This document shows positions 38,225 to 50,619 of a DNA stretch of 64,000 nt, in pieces. Origin of the DNA: Gambelia wislizenii (lineage: Eukaryota > Chordata > Lepidosauria > Squamata > Crotaphytidae). The stretch is taken from positions 367,032,687 through 367,096,686 of the forward strand of contig JAUMIR010000001.1 of the NCBI GenBank assembly GCA_030847615.1, in the 5' to 3' direction. The position numbers and the translations under genes were made by a program. The notes under the pieces were generated by a model. That model saw only the letters and a program-made list of their open reading frames with translations, did not search any database and was not told where the DNA came from. Positions within the stretch are counted from its first letter, which is position 1. Each line of letters starts with the position of its first letter.

Positions 38225-38814
38225 GACAGTTTAGATACTCCACCTATATTGTACCATTGTCTTCCTCTCATACCCATACTGTAGACTGACTTTGTTGCAT
38301 CATAAGTTCAGTTCAATTTTGTATTTAAAACTGACCTGCTATTAAAACCCATATAGTTATGCAATATATTTTATGACCATTATTCAAAAAAACCAATTCT
38401 AAACTCCAAATTATTCTATGGATTTCTATACTTTATACTCAGTCTTTCTGAGGATAGCCTGCAGGTGCCTCATTATAAGAACAAGGACCGGTGTTAGTCA
38501 AAGCAACCAAACTGCAGCCAGCAGATGGCAATAGATTTCTGCGAAAATTGCATACCATTCTCTGCTATGATAGCCTTATGAAATGATACTGAGTGCTTCA
38601 TCACCGAAGTAAACATTCACTATTGACCTCTCCCCAATAGATCTACCTGTAAAAAAAATCTTGCATGAAGAAATATTTGAACTATGCCTTTGACTACTTT
38701 CTCTGCCCTCTTCATCCAATTGCCATACTTCCCCATTAGCCTTCCTCCAGCCACCCAAGCTATAATGAGTCCTAAATTCACCAAGCATCCTGAGGTGATT
38801 TTCCTTAGTTTTTT

Positions 38815-39265
38815 TTCTGGGCTGTGAGGCCATGTTCTGGAATAGTTTCTTTCTGATGTTTCGCCTGCATCTGTGGCTGGCATCTTCAGAGAATGGTTGG
38901 GTAGGAGTGTATGTGGAGTTTATATGCTGTGAACCCGTTGGGGAGTATATGTAAATTTGTGTAACTGAATGGTTAGTTTCTGGGTATAGAAATGCAAGGC
39001 TCGTTAGTGTCTGTTTGGCTAATGGTTGGTTGATGGGCCATTATCTGCTGGAACTCCCCCTGTCCCTGGGTGGAATTCCTTTGTAAGTGTTGAGTTTTGA
39101 ATCTATCATTCTTCAAAATTGGAGCTAGATTTTGTTTACTTTTAAGGTTTCTTCTTTCCTGTTGAAGTTGTCCAGGTGTTTGTGGATTTCAATAGCTTCT
39201 CTGTGCATTCTGACATGATAGTTGTTGGCCTGGTTCAGAATTTCTGTGTTTTTAAACCATGTCCT
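38815..39265 (-). mobile_element. Penelope-like terminal region, second copy
   Basis: Collinear with 18655-19240: TTTCGCCTGCATCTGTGGCT, GGCATCTTCAGAGAATGGTT, GTTTACTTTTAAGGTTTCTT and TTGTCCAGGTGTTTGTGGAT. It holds only the untranslated terminal part. Confidence 0.8.
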
Positions 39266-39339
39266 GAGGTGGTTTCATAGAAGCAAACGTACACACATCA
39301 CATTGTAACATCTATAGGTTTTAATGGATGAGAACCAAT

Positions 39340-39408
39340 ACATAGGAAAATAGGAAGCTGCCTTATGCTAAATCAGACTATTGCTTCACCTAACATATCA
39401 TTATCAAC
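39340..39408 (+). repeat. SINE head fragment
   Basis: CATAGGAAAATAGGAAGCTG then CCTTATGCTAAATCAGACTA: same start as the 10085 SINE. Confidence 0.55.
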
Positions 39409-40050
39409 TGTGCCTTAAAAGTGAGATACTTAAGTTACAATTCCAATGAGGAAGAAAAGGGGGAGAAACCAGGACGGATGTACGAGGAACTTTCAGGTGA
39501 GCTGAGATTTATAAGAGAGATGTATAAGAAAAAGAAGAAGGAGGAAATCACCAAAGAGGAATACAAACTAATAGCCGGTACTTGTAAGGATAAAATCAGA
39601 AACGCTGAAGTTCAGAATAAACTCAAGCTTGCTCAAGAGGTTAAAAATAAAAAGGGTGGGGTTTTTTTTGGCTATGTTCAGAGTGACTGGAAGAACAAAG
39701 AGATGGAAGGGCCACTATGTAGAGAAGATGGTGAAATGCTAATAAGACATAGAAAGCCAAACTGTTTAATACCTTCTTTGCCTCAGACTTCTCACAAAAG
39801 GAAAACAGTGCTGTAACTGGTAAAAATAGAATACATCATGCAGTAAGAGGACTACAGCCCAGAATAGGTAAAGTAGTAAAGGAATGCCTAGTTACTCTAA
39901 ATGAATTCAAGTCTCCAGTGCTGGATGGACTGCATTCAAGAGTACTAAAGGAACTTACAGATGTAATCTTAGAGCCACAGTCAATAATCTTTGCCAAAGT
40001 TCCTCATGATATTCTTGCAAGCAAGCTGTTGAACTGTGGGCTAGGCAGCA

Positions 40051-40092
40051 CTAATAATAATAATAATAATAATAATAATTATTATTATTATT
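40051..40092. repeat. (TAA)n/(TTA)n tail of the L2
   Basis: TAATAATAATAATAAT run followed by TTATTATTATT: microsatellite at the L2 3' end. Confidence 0.9.
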
Positions 40093-42720
40093 TATACCCC
40101 GCCCCTCTGCTAAAAACAATCGGGGCAGCTTCTAACAATTAAAACACTGTACTAATGACTAAAAGCACCACCTAACCCTCCCCCATAAAAAGACATTAAA
40201 CAATATACAATTAACACCATCTAACTAAAATCACATTAAAACAAATATGCACAAGATTAAAAAAGGCCAGGAGACACAGCTCCTGAGTCCGGGATCTAAT
40301 CAGGAAAGGCCTGCCGAAAGAGATCCGTCTTTAGTGCTTTTTAAAAGCTACTTAAGCTCGTCATCTGATGGCTCTCGTTCGGCAGCTCATTCCATAATTT
40401 GGGGGCGATTACCGAAAAGGCCCTCTGGGAGGTTGCAGACAACCTAGATTTTTGTGGCTGAAACAAATTCCCCCCAGGGGACCAGAGTGCATGGGGAGGA
40501 CTGTATGGGAGGAGGTGGTTCTGAAGATAAGTTGGACCAAGCCATTTAGGTCTTTAAAGGTAAGCAACACCTTATACTGGGCTCGGAAACTGATAGGCAG
40601 CCAGTGGAGAGATTTCAATACTGGAGTTATATGGTCTCTCTGAGATGTTCCCAAGACCACTCTGGCTGCCATATTTTGTACCAACTGAAGTTTCTGGACC
40701 AAGCACGAGGGTAGCCCATGTGGAGCGCATTGCAGAAATCTAGATGAGAGGTTACTAGCGCATGCACCACAGTCTTGAGGTCCCTTACTTCCAGGAAAGG
40801 GTGCAGCTGGCGTATCAGCCGAAGCTGATAACAAGCCCTCCTGACCATCGCATTCACCTGACTCATCATCTGAAGCAATGAATCAAGGAGCACCACCAGA
40901 CTGCGAACACAGTCCTTAACGGAGAGTGTGACCCCGCCCAGGACTGGAGGTTGCAACCTAATCCTGGTTTCGGGGCTGCTACTGTGAGCACCTCAGTTTT
41001 GTCCGGATTTAATCTCAATCTGTTTTTCCTCATCCAGCCCATTACTGCTTTAAGACAGTCATTAAGAGGAGAGACGCCACTGGAATCCGAGGCTGATGAT
41101 TGGGACAAGGAGAAATAGATCTGGGTGTCATCAGCGTACTGATAATTAGCCCCATAACTCCGAATAATCTCACCCAGCGGCTTCATATAGATGTTAAAAC
41201 AGCATTGGGGACAGGATGGTGCCCTGTGGAATGCAACAAGTAAGCTCCTTTCTGCTGGAGCAGCTGTCCCCAAGCAGCACCCTCTGGGACCTGCCTGGGA
41301 GGAAGGACCAGAACCACTGGAGTGCAGTGCCTCTGATTCCTATCCCACTCAGGCAATCCAGGAGGATGCTATGATCTATCATATTGAAAGCTGCTGAGAG
41401 GTCTAGAAGCATCAACAGGGACACATTACCCCTGTTGATGCTTCGATGCAGATCATTGGTAAAGGCAACTATGGCAGTCACAACTCCAAATCTCGTCCTG
41501 AAGCCAGTTTGAAATGGGTCTAAATGATCAGTTTCAGCCAAGACCACTTGGAGTTGAAGAGCAACTGCCCTCTCGATCACTTTGCTCAAGCATGGTAACA
41601 TAGAAACCAGCCTATAGCTGTTCATGTCCAGGAAGGTTTTTTCAGGAGCGGCCTAACCGCCGCTTCCTTTAACCAGGATGGAACACACCCTTCCCTGAGG
41701 GATGCAGTGATGATGTCCTTAAGGAACACCATCAAGGCACCCCCCCCCCCGGATTGCCAGCCATGAAGGGCAAGGATCAAGAGGGCAGGTCGTCTTCCTC
41801 ATCCTACCAAGTAGCTTGTCCATGTCCTCGGTACTCACAGATTGAAATTGATCCAGTAAACATACATCAACGGAGTTGCTGGACACCTTGTCAGTTGTTT
41901 CTGTTCCTGTCAAAATACTGGCATCTACGTTGGCTCTTATCTGAGAGATTTTATCTGCAAAGTAGTTGTTAAATGTGTCACAGCAGGCCGTTGTTGGGTT
42001 AAGCAATGGGTTCTGCGTAGGTATAACCTGCGTCATCTCCCTAACCACCCTAAACAGCTCTGCCGGATGGGACTCTGCAGATGCAATACATGCAGAGGAG
42101 AAGGATCTCTGCGCTGCATGTATTGCCTCTCGATAGGACCAAAGAAAGTTCCTATGACGAGTCCTGTCGGACAAGAGTCGAGCTTTCCGCCAATTGCACT
42201 CTAGTCGTTGTCCAACCCGCTTCATTTTCCTAAGCTTTGAAGTATACGATGGCTTACAGTTAGAAGCGGGTTGGAAAGGACGCTTGGGAGCGATCGTGTT
42301 GATAGCCTTGGTAAGATCGGTGTTCCAAGCATTAATCAAAGCTTCGACATGGTCACCGGCGTTACCAACCATTAAACCCTCCAAGGCTTTCTGGAATCCT
42401 ATTGGTTCCATTAGCCTTCGGGGGCAGACCATTGTAATGGGTCCACCACCCCCGTGGGGCAGGAAGAGACTCTTAGTTCAGTCTTGACCAGGAGATGATC
42501 CGTCCATGACAATGCGGTGGTTTTAATAACTGCCGCCCATGGATATTCCTTTTCCGTACTGAAGACCACATTGAGGGTATGACCCGCACAATGTGTGGGC
42601 CTGACGAACAATTGGGATAGGCCCATGTTTATCATGGTTTCCATGAACTCCCGAGCCGCATCAGTCAGATTTGTCAAGCTGGTCTCGAGTGGAATGTTGA
42701 AGTCGCCCAAAACTAAAAGT
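40051..42720 (-). mobile_element. L2 LINE inserted in the CR1
   Basis: Minus strand from 42720: end of the endonuclease (MGDFNIPLETSLTNLTD), linker (PSYTSKLRKMKRVGQRLECN), RT (LLDLSAAFNMIDHSILLDCL, IPQGTILSPMLF, YQYADDTQIYFSLSQS with YADD intact), LHWLPISFRAQYKVLLTFKD and the 3' end with GCCCCGATTG and a TAA-type tail at 40051-40090. About 2.67 kb, 5' truncated in the endonuclease. Flanks TAGGCAGCA and TAGGTGCA may be a diverged duplication. Confidence 0.87.
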
Positions 42721-43764
42721 TAGGTGCATCTGTAATTGGTTGGCAGACTGGTCCCAGAAAGAGCTCATTAATGGTTGCTCTTCATCCAGGAGAGAAATGA
42801 CTAGTGGCATGCCTCAGGGTTCTGTTCTGGGCCTGGTGTTGTTTAACAGCTTTATAAATGATTTAGATGATGTAATAGAAGGCATTATCATCAAATTTGC
42901 AGATGACACTATATGGAATGGGGTTGTGAATACTCCAGAGGACAGAATCAGAATCTTGACCTTGACAGATTAGAGAGCTGGGCCAAAACTAACAAAATTA
43001 ATTTCAATAGGGATAAATATAGGGTACTACATCTAGGCAGGAAAAATGAAATGCACAAATACAGGGTGGGTGACACCTGGCTTGAAGGCAATACATGTGA
43101 AAAGGATCTAGGGGTCTCAGCGGACTACAAGCTAAACGTAAGTCAACAATGTGATGCAGTGGCCAAAAAGCCAATGCAATTCTGAACTGCATCAACAGGA
43201 GCATAGTGTCCAGATCAAGGGAATTAGTAGTGCTACTCTTCTGCTTTGGTGAGACCTCACCTGGAATAATGTGTACAGTTCTGGGCACCACAGTTCAAGA
43301 TGGGTATTGACAAGTTGGAATGTTTCCAGAGAAGGGCAATGAAGAGGATCAAAAGTCTGGAAACCAAGCCTTATGGGTAACAATTTAGGGAGCTGGGTAT
43401 TTTTAGTTTGGAAAAGACTGAGAGGTGACATTATAGCTATCTTTAAATAAGGAAGGGATGTAATACAGAAGATGGAGCAAGCTTGTTTTCTGCTGCTCCA
43501 TAGACTAGAACATGAACCAATAGATTCAAATTACAAGATAAGAGATTCCTCCTAAACATTAGGAAAAACTTCTTTACTGTAAGAGCTGTTTACTAGTAGA
43601 ATAGACTGCCACAGTGGGTGGTGGATTCCATCTTTGCATGTCTCAGATGGGCATTTTTCAGGAGTGCTATAGTTGTGTGTTCTTGCATGGCAGGGAATTG
43701 GACTAGATGGCCCTTGTAATCCATTCCTACTCTAAGAGTCTAGCTCTCTTTGGCAGTAGCTCCT

Positions 43765-43950
43765 TTCATGCTGAAATCTTTCCTATGTCTACCTGGAGAT
43801 CCCTGGTGGTCTTCTGTCTAAATATTGACTTAGATCTGACTCTGTTTAGCTTCTGAAAACAACTGAAAATCAGTCCTGATATGCTGGAGATACTGTTGGT
43901 AGAGTGTACATCTGCCTTGGGAGATGGTATATACGAGTAATATGTTATGG
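43765..43950 (+). repeat. Degenerate 5S-related SINE fragment
   Basis: GGTGGTCTTCTGTCTAAATA, TTGACTTAGATCTGACTCTG and TTTAGCTTCTGA follow the antisense 5S rRNA order with many changes. Confidence 0.5.
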
Positions 43951-44279
43951 GTGTGCCCCTGACTCTTTAAGGATCAGTTTTGCAGTTTGGCAGTGCTATT
44001 ACATCTAGTTTTATCACTGGACACTGAAGAAACACCAAGGGCATGAAACTCCTCTCATGAGCATAGGCTGGTCTGATGCTTCTCAATGAAGATAGTATGG
44101 GCTCAACTTTCCATCAGGTAACAGCCTGTGTATTGGAAATACCCATGAATATGGCAATTACTTGGACATTTGGACTCACTCCTGGTCAGTTTCTGAGACT
44201 AATTAATGGTCCTGAAGTTTACTTTCAACACTGGGTGGCTTAGTTCCAAGATATCCCAAGTACCACTTATTTTCATTCA

Positions 44280-44640
44280 AAGCTGCTTTTCATTGAAGGC
44301 CATTCTACAGGTTGTACCCTCTGGGACAAGATGAAAGATGGCCTGGAATAGGGCCTTTTTAAAATTGTGGCACCATGCCTTCAGAAATGGCTCACCAGTT
44401 GTGACCTCTTATATCTGCAATGCCAGCTCATGAGAATTTAATTTACCCAGGATTTTTTTTAATGTTTAGTTTGGTGGGTTGTCTGGGTTATTTATTTATT
44501 TAAAAAACACTCTTTTCTATTGTGATGTTCTTTGGCTGTGCTGTTCAAGTTTTTTTTGAGTTGATATAATTTCAAATTTTGTAAACTGTTTTGGAATGCT
44601 GTCCATCTAGAAGTGATACATAAATGCAAACAAATAATGA
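44280..44640 (+). mobile_element. Possible old LINE 3' end
   Basis: GATGGCCTGGAATAGGGCCT, a T-rich stretch, and TGTAAACTGTTTTGGAATGC then AAGTGATACATAAATGCAAA resemble an L2/CR1-like 3' end. Diverged. Confidence 0.35.
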
Positions 44641-44644
44641 AACC

Positions 44645-45370
44645 GGAACAGTTCAAGATTATGTTGCTGATATGGGCATTTTAAGATTCTCAGTTTATTA
44701 TTTGTAAATAAAGTTTCATTCTTCTCATGATTTATTAATAGGATAACTTTAATGAGGAACGGATGAAGAAACAGTAGACAGTTTTCATAAGGTGATCCCA
44801 GTTAGCTACTCCAGAGAACTTCTCAGAGATATTAACTTTCTCTCCTTATATGATCTTCTTTAATACCCTTCAGTCTTCCTCAGATTACAGGAGGTTGTGC
44901 ACACTCTGCCTCTTCTACAATGGCATAACGCCCAGCTAGTTTATAATTTAAAAAAAATTCCAGGAAGGCAACTTCTACTCTATACAGCCAGGTGGATAAG
45001 AGTATTATATTATTATCGCTGAACTGTGGCTAGTGGATATAAGCCACAGTTTATAAAATTCATTTGGGACACACAATGAACGCTATCCATGGAAAAGCCC
45101 ATAGAGGTGTTGAACATGTGAGCACGGTATTGAACATGTGAACATCTGACTGACTTGTTTTAGAAGATACTGCAAGTCAAGATCTTGATTAAGTCCTTAT
45201 ATGTAAAACATGCCACTTTACAGCTCTTTTTTTGGAAGATTTTACTCAAATAATTGCAGGATTGGAGTCCAAATATATACTTATGATATGACAAAACTCA
45301 AGGAACACTGTTCAAGCATAGCAGGACTAAGAAAATATCGATGGACTGATGATATAACTGTGTGCAAAAT
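44645..45370. other. Intergenic or upstream intron, nothing recognised
   Basis: AT-rich; no SBF2 exon seen. Confidence 0.4.
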
Positions 45371-45373
45371 AAT

Positions 45374-45517
45374 TTATTAGGGGCATAATCCAAGCAAAGT
45401 AACGTACTTTTAAGTCTCACTGAATTCAAAAGAGGAGATTTAAACATATACTTAACTCACCCATTGATTTCAGTGAGACTGAAAAGTGCTTCACTTGGTT
45501 GAACTGTGTGCAATATT
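45374..45517. mobile_element. Palindromic MITE
   Basis: CCAAGCAAAGTAACGTACTT then TTAAGTCTCACTGAATTCAA at the left. The right reads the reverse complement with changes (TTGATTTCAGTGAGACTGAA then AAGTGCTTCACTTGG). Confidence 0.6.
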
Positions 45518-46129
45518 TTCACATTTGTACATTTTACTGCATAGTCCTAATGTAGTCTTAACAATGAATACTCAGATTTCTCTAGGGTAATATGTGGTAC
45601 AAATATTTAATTTTCAGTTTCAAGCTGAGGATTACATTGCCCCTTCCCCACACACTTACAAAAACAATATAAAGGGCATTTTTGCCAAGAGCATTTTTGA
45701 TGCCAAGTTATAAAACCTCAACAGGGAACATCCTAGAAATTCTGACAGAACTTCATAGCTATCATAGTGTGAATGGCGCCACTATAATATGTATATTTAA
45801 GAAGGTTCTTTTGTGTGCCAATTCAAACATGATTAAAATGGGTAATGTATTGAAATTGAAGACTACCTGTGACTCTACACATACATTCAAGTCATTTGGA
45901 TCAGGAAAATAGCTCCTAGCTAAAACTGTGGATAGATCTGACCTCAAGACTAAGTACAAACATGGATATCTACAAGATTCTTTTACCCTTGTGAACTCAC
46001 CACAATCTCTGAAATCAGTGTTTAGTTGCCCCACAGGGAACAATGAAATCTATAGACAGATAGTTTTTATATATTAAAAACATTTAAAATACCCTGCATC
46101 CTTACTCATACCAGGATGGTGCATATTAG

Positions 46130-46225
46130 TTGTTCTATGTCTTCAAATTGACTCTGGCTTATGGCCCTAGCATAGGGTTGCCTTGACATAATTTATTCAG
46201 AGGAGGTTTGCCATTGCCTTTCTTA
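46130..46225 (+). repeat. SINE-like fragment, second copy
   Basis: GTTCTATGTCTTCAAATTGA then CAGAGGAGGTTTGCCATTGC, the same repeat as 1576-1710. Confidence 0.55.
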
Positions 46226-46229
46226 TAAC

Positions 46230-47230
46230 TGGAACAAAAAATGACTTGTATATCTATGGGGTAAATCCAAAATTAGCCATACCAAGAGTACACCCATTAA
46301 AATCAACAGGAGTTAAGTTAGTTGTGATTAATAAACTCATTTATGTCCATGGATCTACTGATCGTAATCCCCACTCTCATATTGATATGTTTGTGCAACA
46401 TTCTGCTTTAGTCTACTGGTGCCAGATCCTCAGAGTCTAGAATCCTGATTACCATCCTGAGAATTATATGTACAGGAGGTTGTGCACATTCTTGAGTTTT
46501 GGTAGGGACAACACCTGTATGCTCCTCCATATATACACTGTATATTGTACTTGTAGTATATGGCATTTGTGCTGTGGCAAGATAGAGGTGCATGGCAATG
46601 GAGACAGGTTGATTGTTGGGCCACAGACTTTTAGCTGGACTATTAAAAGATGTTCTCATCTCAGGATTCTCATTTCTGGATCTATATTCATGCTCATATG
46701 CCATTTCTTTTGGCTGAAGATCCACAGTAAAGAGTGAGGGTTCTGTGGGATGTAAGCTTCAGAAATATGGATATGATTTTGCTTCCCTTTGTTCCCTCAA
46801 CAGAATATAGGAAAGTATGTTCTATTATACATACATACTTGGATTTATTCTTTTTCATAGTATATTACAATTGCCTATCATCTTCATGTTTTTTAACATT
46901 ACAACTGATTAATTTTTTTGTCTTCTCCCTACAGTGCCACACCTTCCCCTCCTAGAATTCTCAATGGGAAGCTCCAACTTGAATGTCTGACACTAATGTT
47001 GGCATCCTGCTTAGAAAATTTTGGTCCAATGCTTATGAAATTACATGTGCTGCTGCAAATCCAATCCCTTAACTGTGAGTTAGCAATTACATGCTTCTTG
47101 CCACTCCCCCAGCAAAGTCCCCCACCAAACATGTGGTCTTAACAATGGCTGTTGCCTACATAACCATAAATATTAAATACTGTTCTTTTTTGATCAAGTT
47201 TTGAAAATGACTTAAAAGTGTGCTTTAAAT
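46230..47230. other. No gene recognised
   Basis: Short open frames on both strands lack motifs. A repeat-like palindromic stretch near 46250-46340 was not resolved. Confidence 0.35.
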
Positions 47231-47239
47231 CCTAGTTAC

Positions 47240-47734
47240 TGTTGGGGTGTAGAAAGACACGCTGTGTCCACAACCACCTGCAGAGTTGTTCCACGTTGAC
47301 AGGACGCCAAGGAGAAAGTTTCTGGAGCGACTTCTGCAAAAGACTTCAGGCTGAGAAGGAAAAATTCCTTCACCCCAGCACACTGCCTTGAGCTCTGGCT
47401 TGCCAAATAAAGACAGCAACAAGGCCAGCCTTCACTAAATTTGAGGGCTTTAATCTTTGTTTGCAGTATATTTACAATATATATACAGAGTATAGGACAA
47501 TCTCTCTTAAACCAACAAACTGCTTCGCCAACCACCATCCACAACAAACCCACACTGGAGATAATTCCCATCTCCTTTTTATAGGCAGTTAAACAATGCC
47601 TGTTACATCAGGCATCTCGGGTGTGCATACTTCCAAATGCTAACACACACACACACCTGCCACTGGAACTCAACCACTTTCATTACTAAGCTTACAGCTC
47701 CATCTTGTGGTCACATCCATGTCATTTCCTGACA
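47240..47734 (-). mobile_element. Solo LTR with 5-bp duplication
   Basis: 495 bp; on the minus strand it begins TGTCAGGAAATGACATGG and ends CACCCCAACA (TG...CA). GTTAC flanks both sides (47235-47239 and 47735-47739). A TATA-like CCTATAAAAAGG (near 47577-47588) and an ATTAAA-type signal (near 47450) follow the minus orientation. No internal coding region is present. Family (Gypsy or endogenous retrovirus) not determined. Confidence 0.85.
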
Positions 47735-47759
47735 GTTACTGCCTAGTGATCATGCAGTT

Positions 47760-50205
47760 ATTAAGGTTGGTGAGAAAAGGTTAGTTGGAATTCATGCTCT
47801 GATTTGGAAGTTAAAGTTGATACCTTGGCTTCTGCTTGTCCAGTGTTGATGGACATTTTTCAATTTGTTCAGCTCAAGGGTGTGGACAGGATCCTTGGAG
47901 AGGCAAGAGCCACCACATGTGTACTAGACCCTTGCCCCTCCTGGCTTATTAAACAGGCAAGAGGGGGACTGGCTTAGTGGGTAAGTGAAATGATTAATGC
48001 CTCTTTATAGCAAGGCAGGGTCCCAACATGCCTGAAAGGGGCTGTTGTAAGATTTCTTCTGAAATAACCTTCTCTGGATCCTACTATATTGCATACCTAT
48101 AGGCTAGTCTCCCAACATTCCATTTTTGGGCAAGATACTAGTATGTGTAGTGGCTTCTCAGCTCCAGTGGTTTGTGAATGAAGCAGTTTAGATCAATTTC
48201 AGTCTTGTTTCAGGCCTGGTTATGGGACAAAGATAGCTTTGGTCACCTTGGTCGATGACCTATGCTGGGGACTGGACAGGGCATGTGTTGGGAATGTTGG
48301 GAGACTGGCCTATAGGTATGCAATATAGTTAAGATTCTGTTGGTTCTGCTGGACAACTTGGTTGTTTTTGATACCATCAGCCATGGCATCCTTCTGGGTC
48401 ACCTTGCTGGGATGGGGCTTGGAGGTACTTTTCTACAGTGGCTCCATTCTTTCCTGGAAGAGTGTTCTTAAAGGGTGGTGTTGGGGGGATTATTTTTTGA
48501 CTTCTTGGCCACTGGCCTGTGGAATTCCTCAAGGTTCTGGCTTGTCCCCTGTACAATTTAAAATATGCATGAAACCACTAGGCGAGGTTGTCTTGAGTTT
48601 TGGTGTTAGGTGTCACCCAGCTCTTATTACCCCTTTCCATCTAATTCCAAGAAAGCTGTTTCTGTGCCAAACTGATACCTGGTAGCTATAATGGACTGGA
48701 TGAGGATGAACAAACTGAAGCTTAATCCAGACAAAATAGAGGTGCTACTGGCCAGTCAAAGGACAGATCTAGGAACAGGGGTTCAGGCTATGTTAGATGG
48801 GGTTACCCCCCCCCTGAAAATCAGGTTTGCAGTTTGGGGATACTACTGGATTCATCTTTGAGCCTGGAGGCCCAGGATTCAGCAGTGACCATGAACTTTA
48901 TCATATGAGGCTGCTAAAGCAGCATTTCAGCAGGATAGTGATGAATTTGGCCAGCACTTCTCAAATGACATAGTGGCTATTCTATTGGTGTTTCATATTC
49001 TAGTCATTACTGTTGCGCCCCTTTCAATTGAGGGGAAATTTTTGTCAATAGCTGCCAACAGTGCTATTGTTCTCTGCTGCCCCTGGTGTGATAGGTGCCT
49101 TTGCTTCAGTTCCGGCATGACTGAAGTCATGTGGCACGAGGGGCCTAATTCTTCTCCTCCCCCCATCTTCCTTTCTATTCCAAAGCAGCACGGGATCAGC
49201 CTGCTTTGGAATAGCAAGGGGGCAGGGAGAAGGAGAGGAGGAGAATCAAGCCCCCTCATGGCATGTGGCTACAGTCATCCTGGAACTGAAGTGAAGGGAC
49301 CTATCACACCAGGGGCTTGCCAAAGTAGCACAGTCGTGTGAATGAAGAGAGGCGTGATAACAAACGTTTTACAACTGGTATGTTCCCGTTTGCTTTAATA
49401 ATGTGATTGCTGCATGACATGAGGCTGGTGTCATAATGTTCAGGAGTGAATTTGCACAGTTAAAATTAGTGTGCCAACTACCCCATTCCTGGAGAAGTCA
49501 AGATTTGTCCATAGTAACACATGTCTTATTCTGTGGATTATTGTAATGTGTTCTACATGGGGCTGGCTTTGAATAGTGCTCAGAAAATCTAATTCGCCTG
49601 AACAGCTGCAAGCAGACTGTTAACTGGGGCATGCTACAAGAAGCACAACAGGTCCATGGGCTTCTGGTCCACTTTCTGGGCACAATTCAAAGTGCTAGTG
49701 ATAAACCCGTATATGACTTGGATCCAGGCTATTTGAAGGACTGTATCTCTCTTTATGAGCCCATGAGAGCTCTAAGATCTTCTGGGGAGGTCCTTGTTGC
49801 TGTCCCACCATCTTCTCTGGCTCCTCTGGTGGGAACAAGGGAGAGGGTCTTCTCAGTGGCTGCTCCCTCACTAGGGAGGCCAGGATCACTGTCCTTGCTC
49901 TCTTTTCACCAGCAAGTTAAAGGATTTTTATGCTGTCAGGCTTTTAGAAATTTACTGGGCTGGGCTTTTAATGCTGTGCAGTGCTGTTTTATGATTTATA
50001 TATAGTCTTAATTAATTTTAATGCTTTTAACTTTATAAATTATTTGTTTTTTAAAGTAACTTTTATATTTATACTTTTATTGAAGTTTTTGTACTTCAAT
50101 AAAATAAAAAGTTTTTAATCTGTATTGTTTTAAAATACTGTATGTTGCTATCTACCTTGAGTTAATTATTGAGAGAAAGGTAGGATATAAAACAACAACA
50201 ATGCA
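47760..50205 (+). mobile_element. L2 LINE, interrupted by a fold-back element
   Basis: RT remnants YGTKIALVTLVDDLCWGLDR, then CGIPQGSGLSPVQFKICMKP and LGEVVLSFGVRCH before 48650. LNPDKIEVLLAS-like text lies near 48720. The 3' end at 49520-50205 has YGLDPGYLKDC-like text and AGGTAGGATATAAAACAACA. Heavily decayed. The 49005-49370 element separates the two halves. Confidence 0.75.
49005..49370. mobile_element. Fold-back (long inverted repeat) element
   Basis: Arms at about 49079-49190 and 49205-49316 pair almost perfectly (CCCCTGGTGTGATAGGTGCC against its complement), with a central ATTCCAAAGCAG / CTGCTTTGGAAT stem and a loop of about 12 nt. Pairing extends outward less perfectly. Non-coding; lies inside the L2. 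The outer boundaries are estimates. Confidence 0.78.
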
Positions 50206-50505
50206 TCAGAAAGAAAGGACAAGAGGAAGAAAACACAGTTCTGTATCTCACTACCAATCCTTAAAATGTGGTAGTTTTCTAGGTACACTTCTCTGTAGCT
50301 TCTGCCCAAAAAGCTGTGGGTGCCAAGTGTGCCTTCAGAAAAGAATCCATATGATAAAATTAGAAGCCTTTTCAAAAGTTCTCTTGGTATAAGGAATAAA
50401 TTAGATGAAAATAGGGATCTGGATCATCTATTTCATTCACACAGTTGCTTTACCACTAATGTTTGACCATTTTGCTAATAAAAGAGTGCTCTTTCAGATA
50501 AGGGC

Positions 50506-50612
50506 AGTTATGGCCCTCTAGATGTTGGACTACAGCTCTCATCATCCTTCAAATGATAGCTAGGCTGATGAAAGCTGCAGTCCAACATCTGAAGGGCCAC
50601 AAGCTGCACAAG
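50506..50612. mobile_element. Small palindromic MITE
   Basis: TGGCCCTCTAGATGTTGGAC then TACAGCTCTCATCATCC at the left. The reverse complement with changes is at the right (GTCCAACATCTGAAGGGCCA). A common reptile MITE type. Confidence 0.7.
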
Positions 50613-50619
50613 TCTGTTT

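Larger units (their letters stand above)
39411..43744 (+). mobile_element. CR1 LINE, split by an L2
   Basis: The first part encodes KLKLAQEVKNKKGGVFFGYV, then LDGLHSRVLKELTDVILEPQ and KVPHDILASKLLNCGLG. The second part continues WLADWSQKELINGCSSSRRE, MPQGSVLGLVLFNSFINDLD, FADDTIWNGV and KYRVLHLGRKNEMHKYRVGD. The 3' end has GGACTAGATGGCCCTTGTAA. The L2 at 40051-42720 lies between. Many frame breaks. Confidence 0.88.

Noticed and set aside
45762..46043. 93-codon minus-strand frame as possible upstream SBF2 exon
   Set aside because: No resemblance to DENN-region sequence and no good splice signals.
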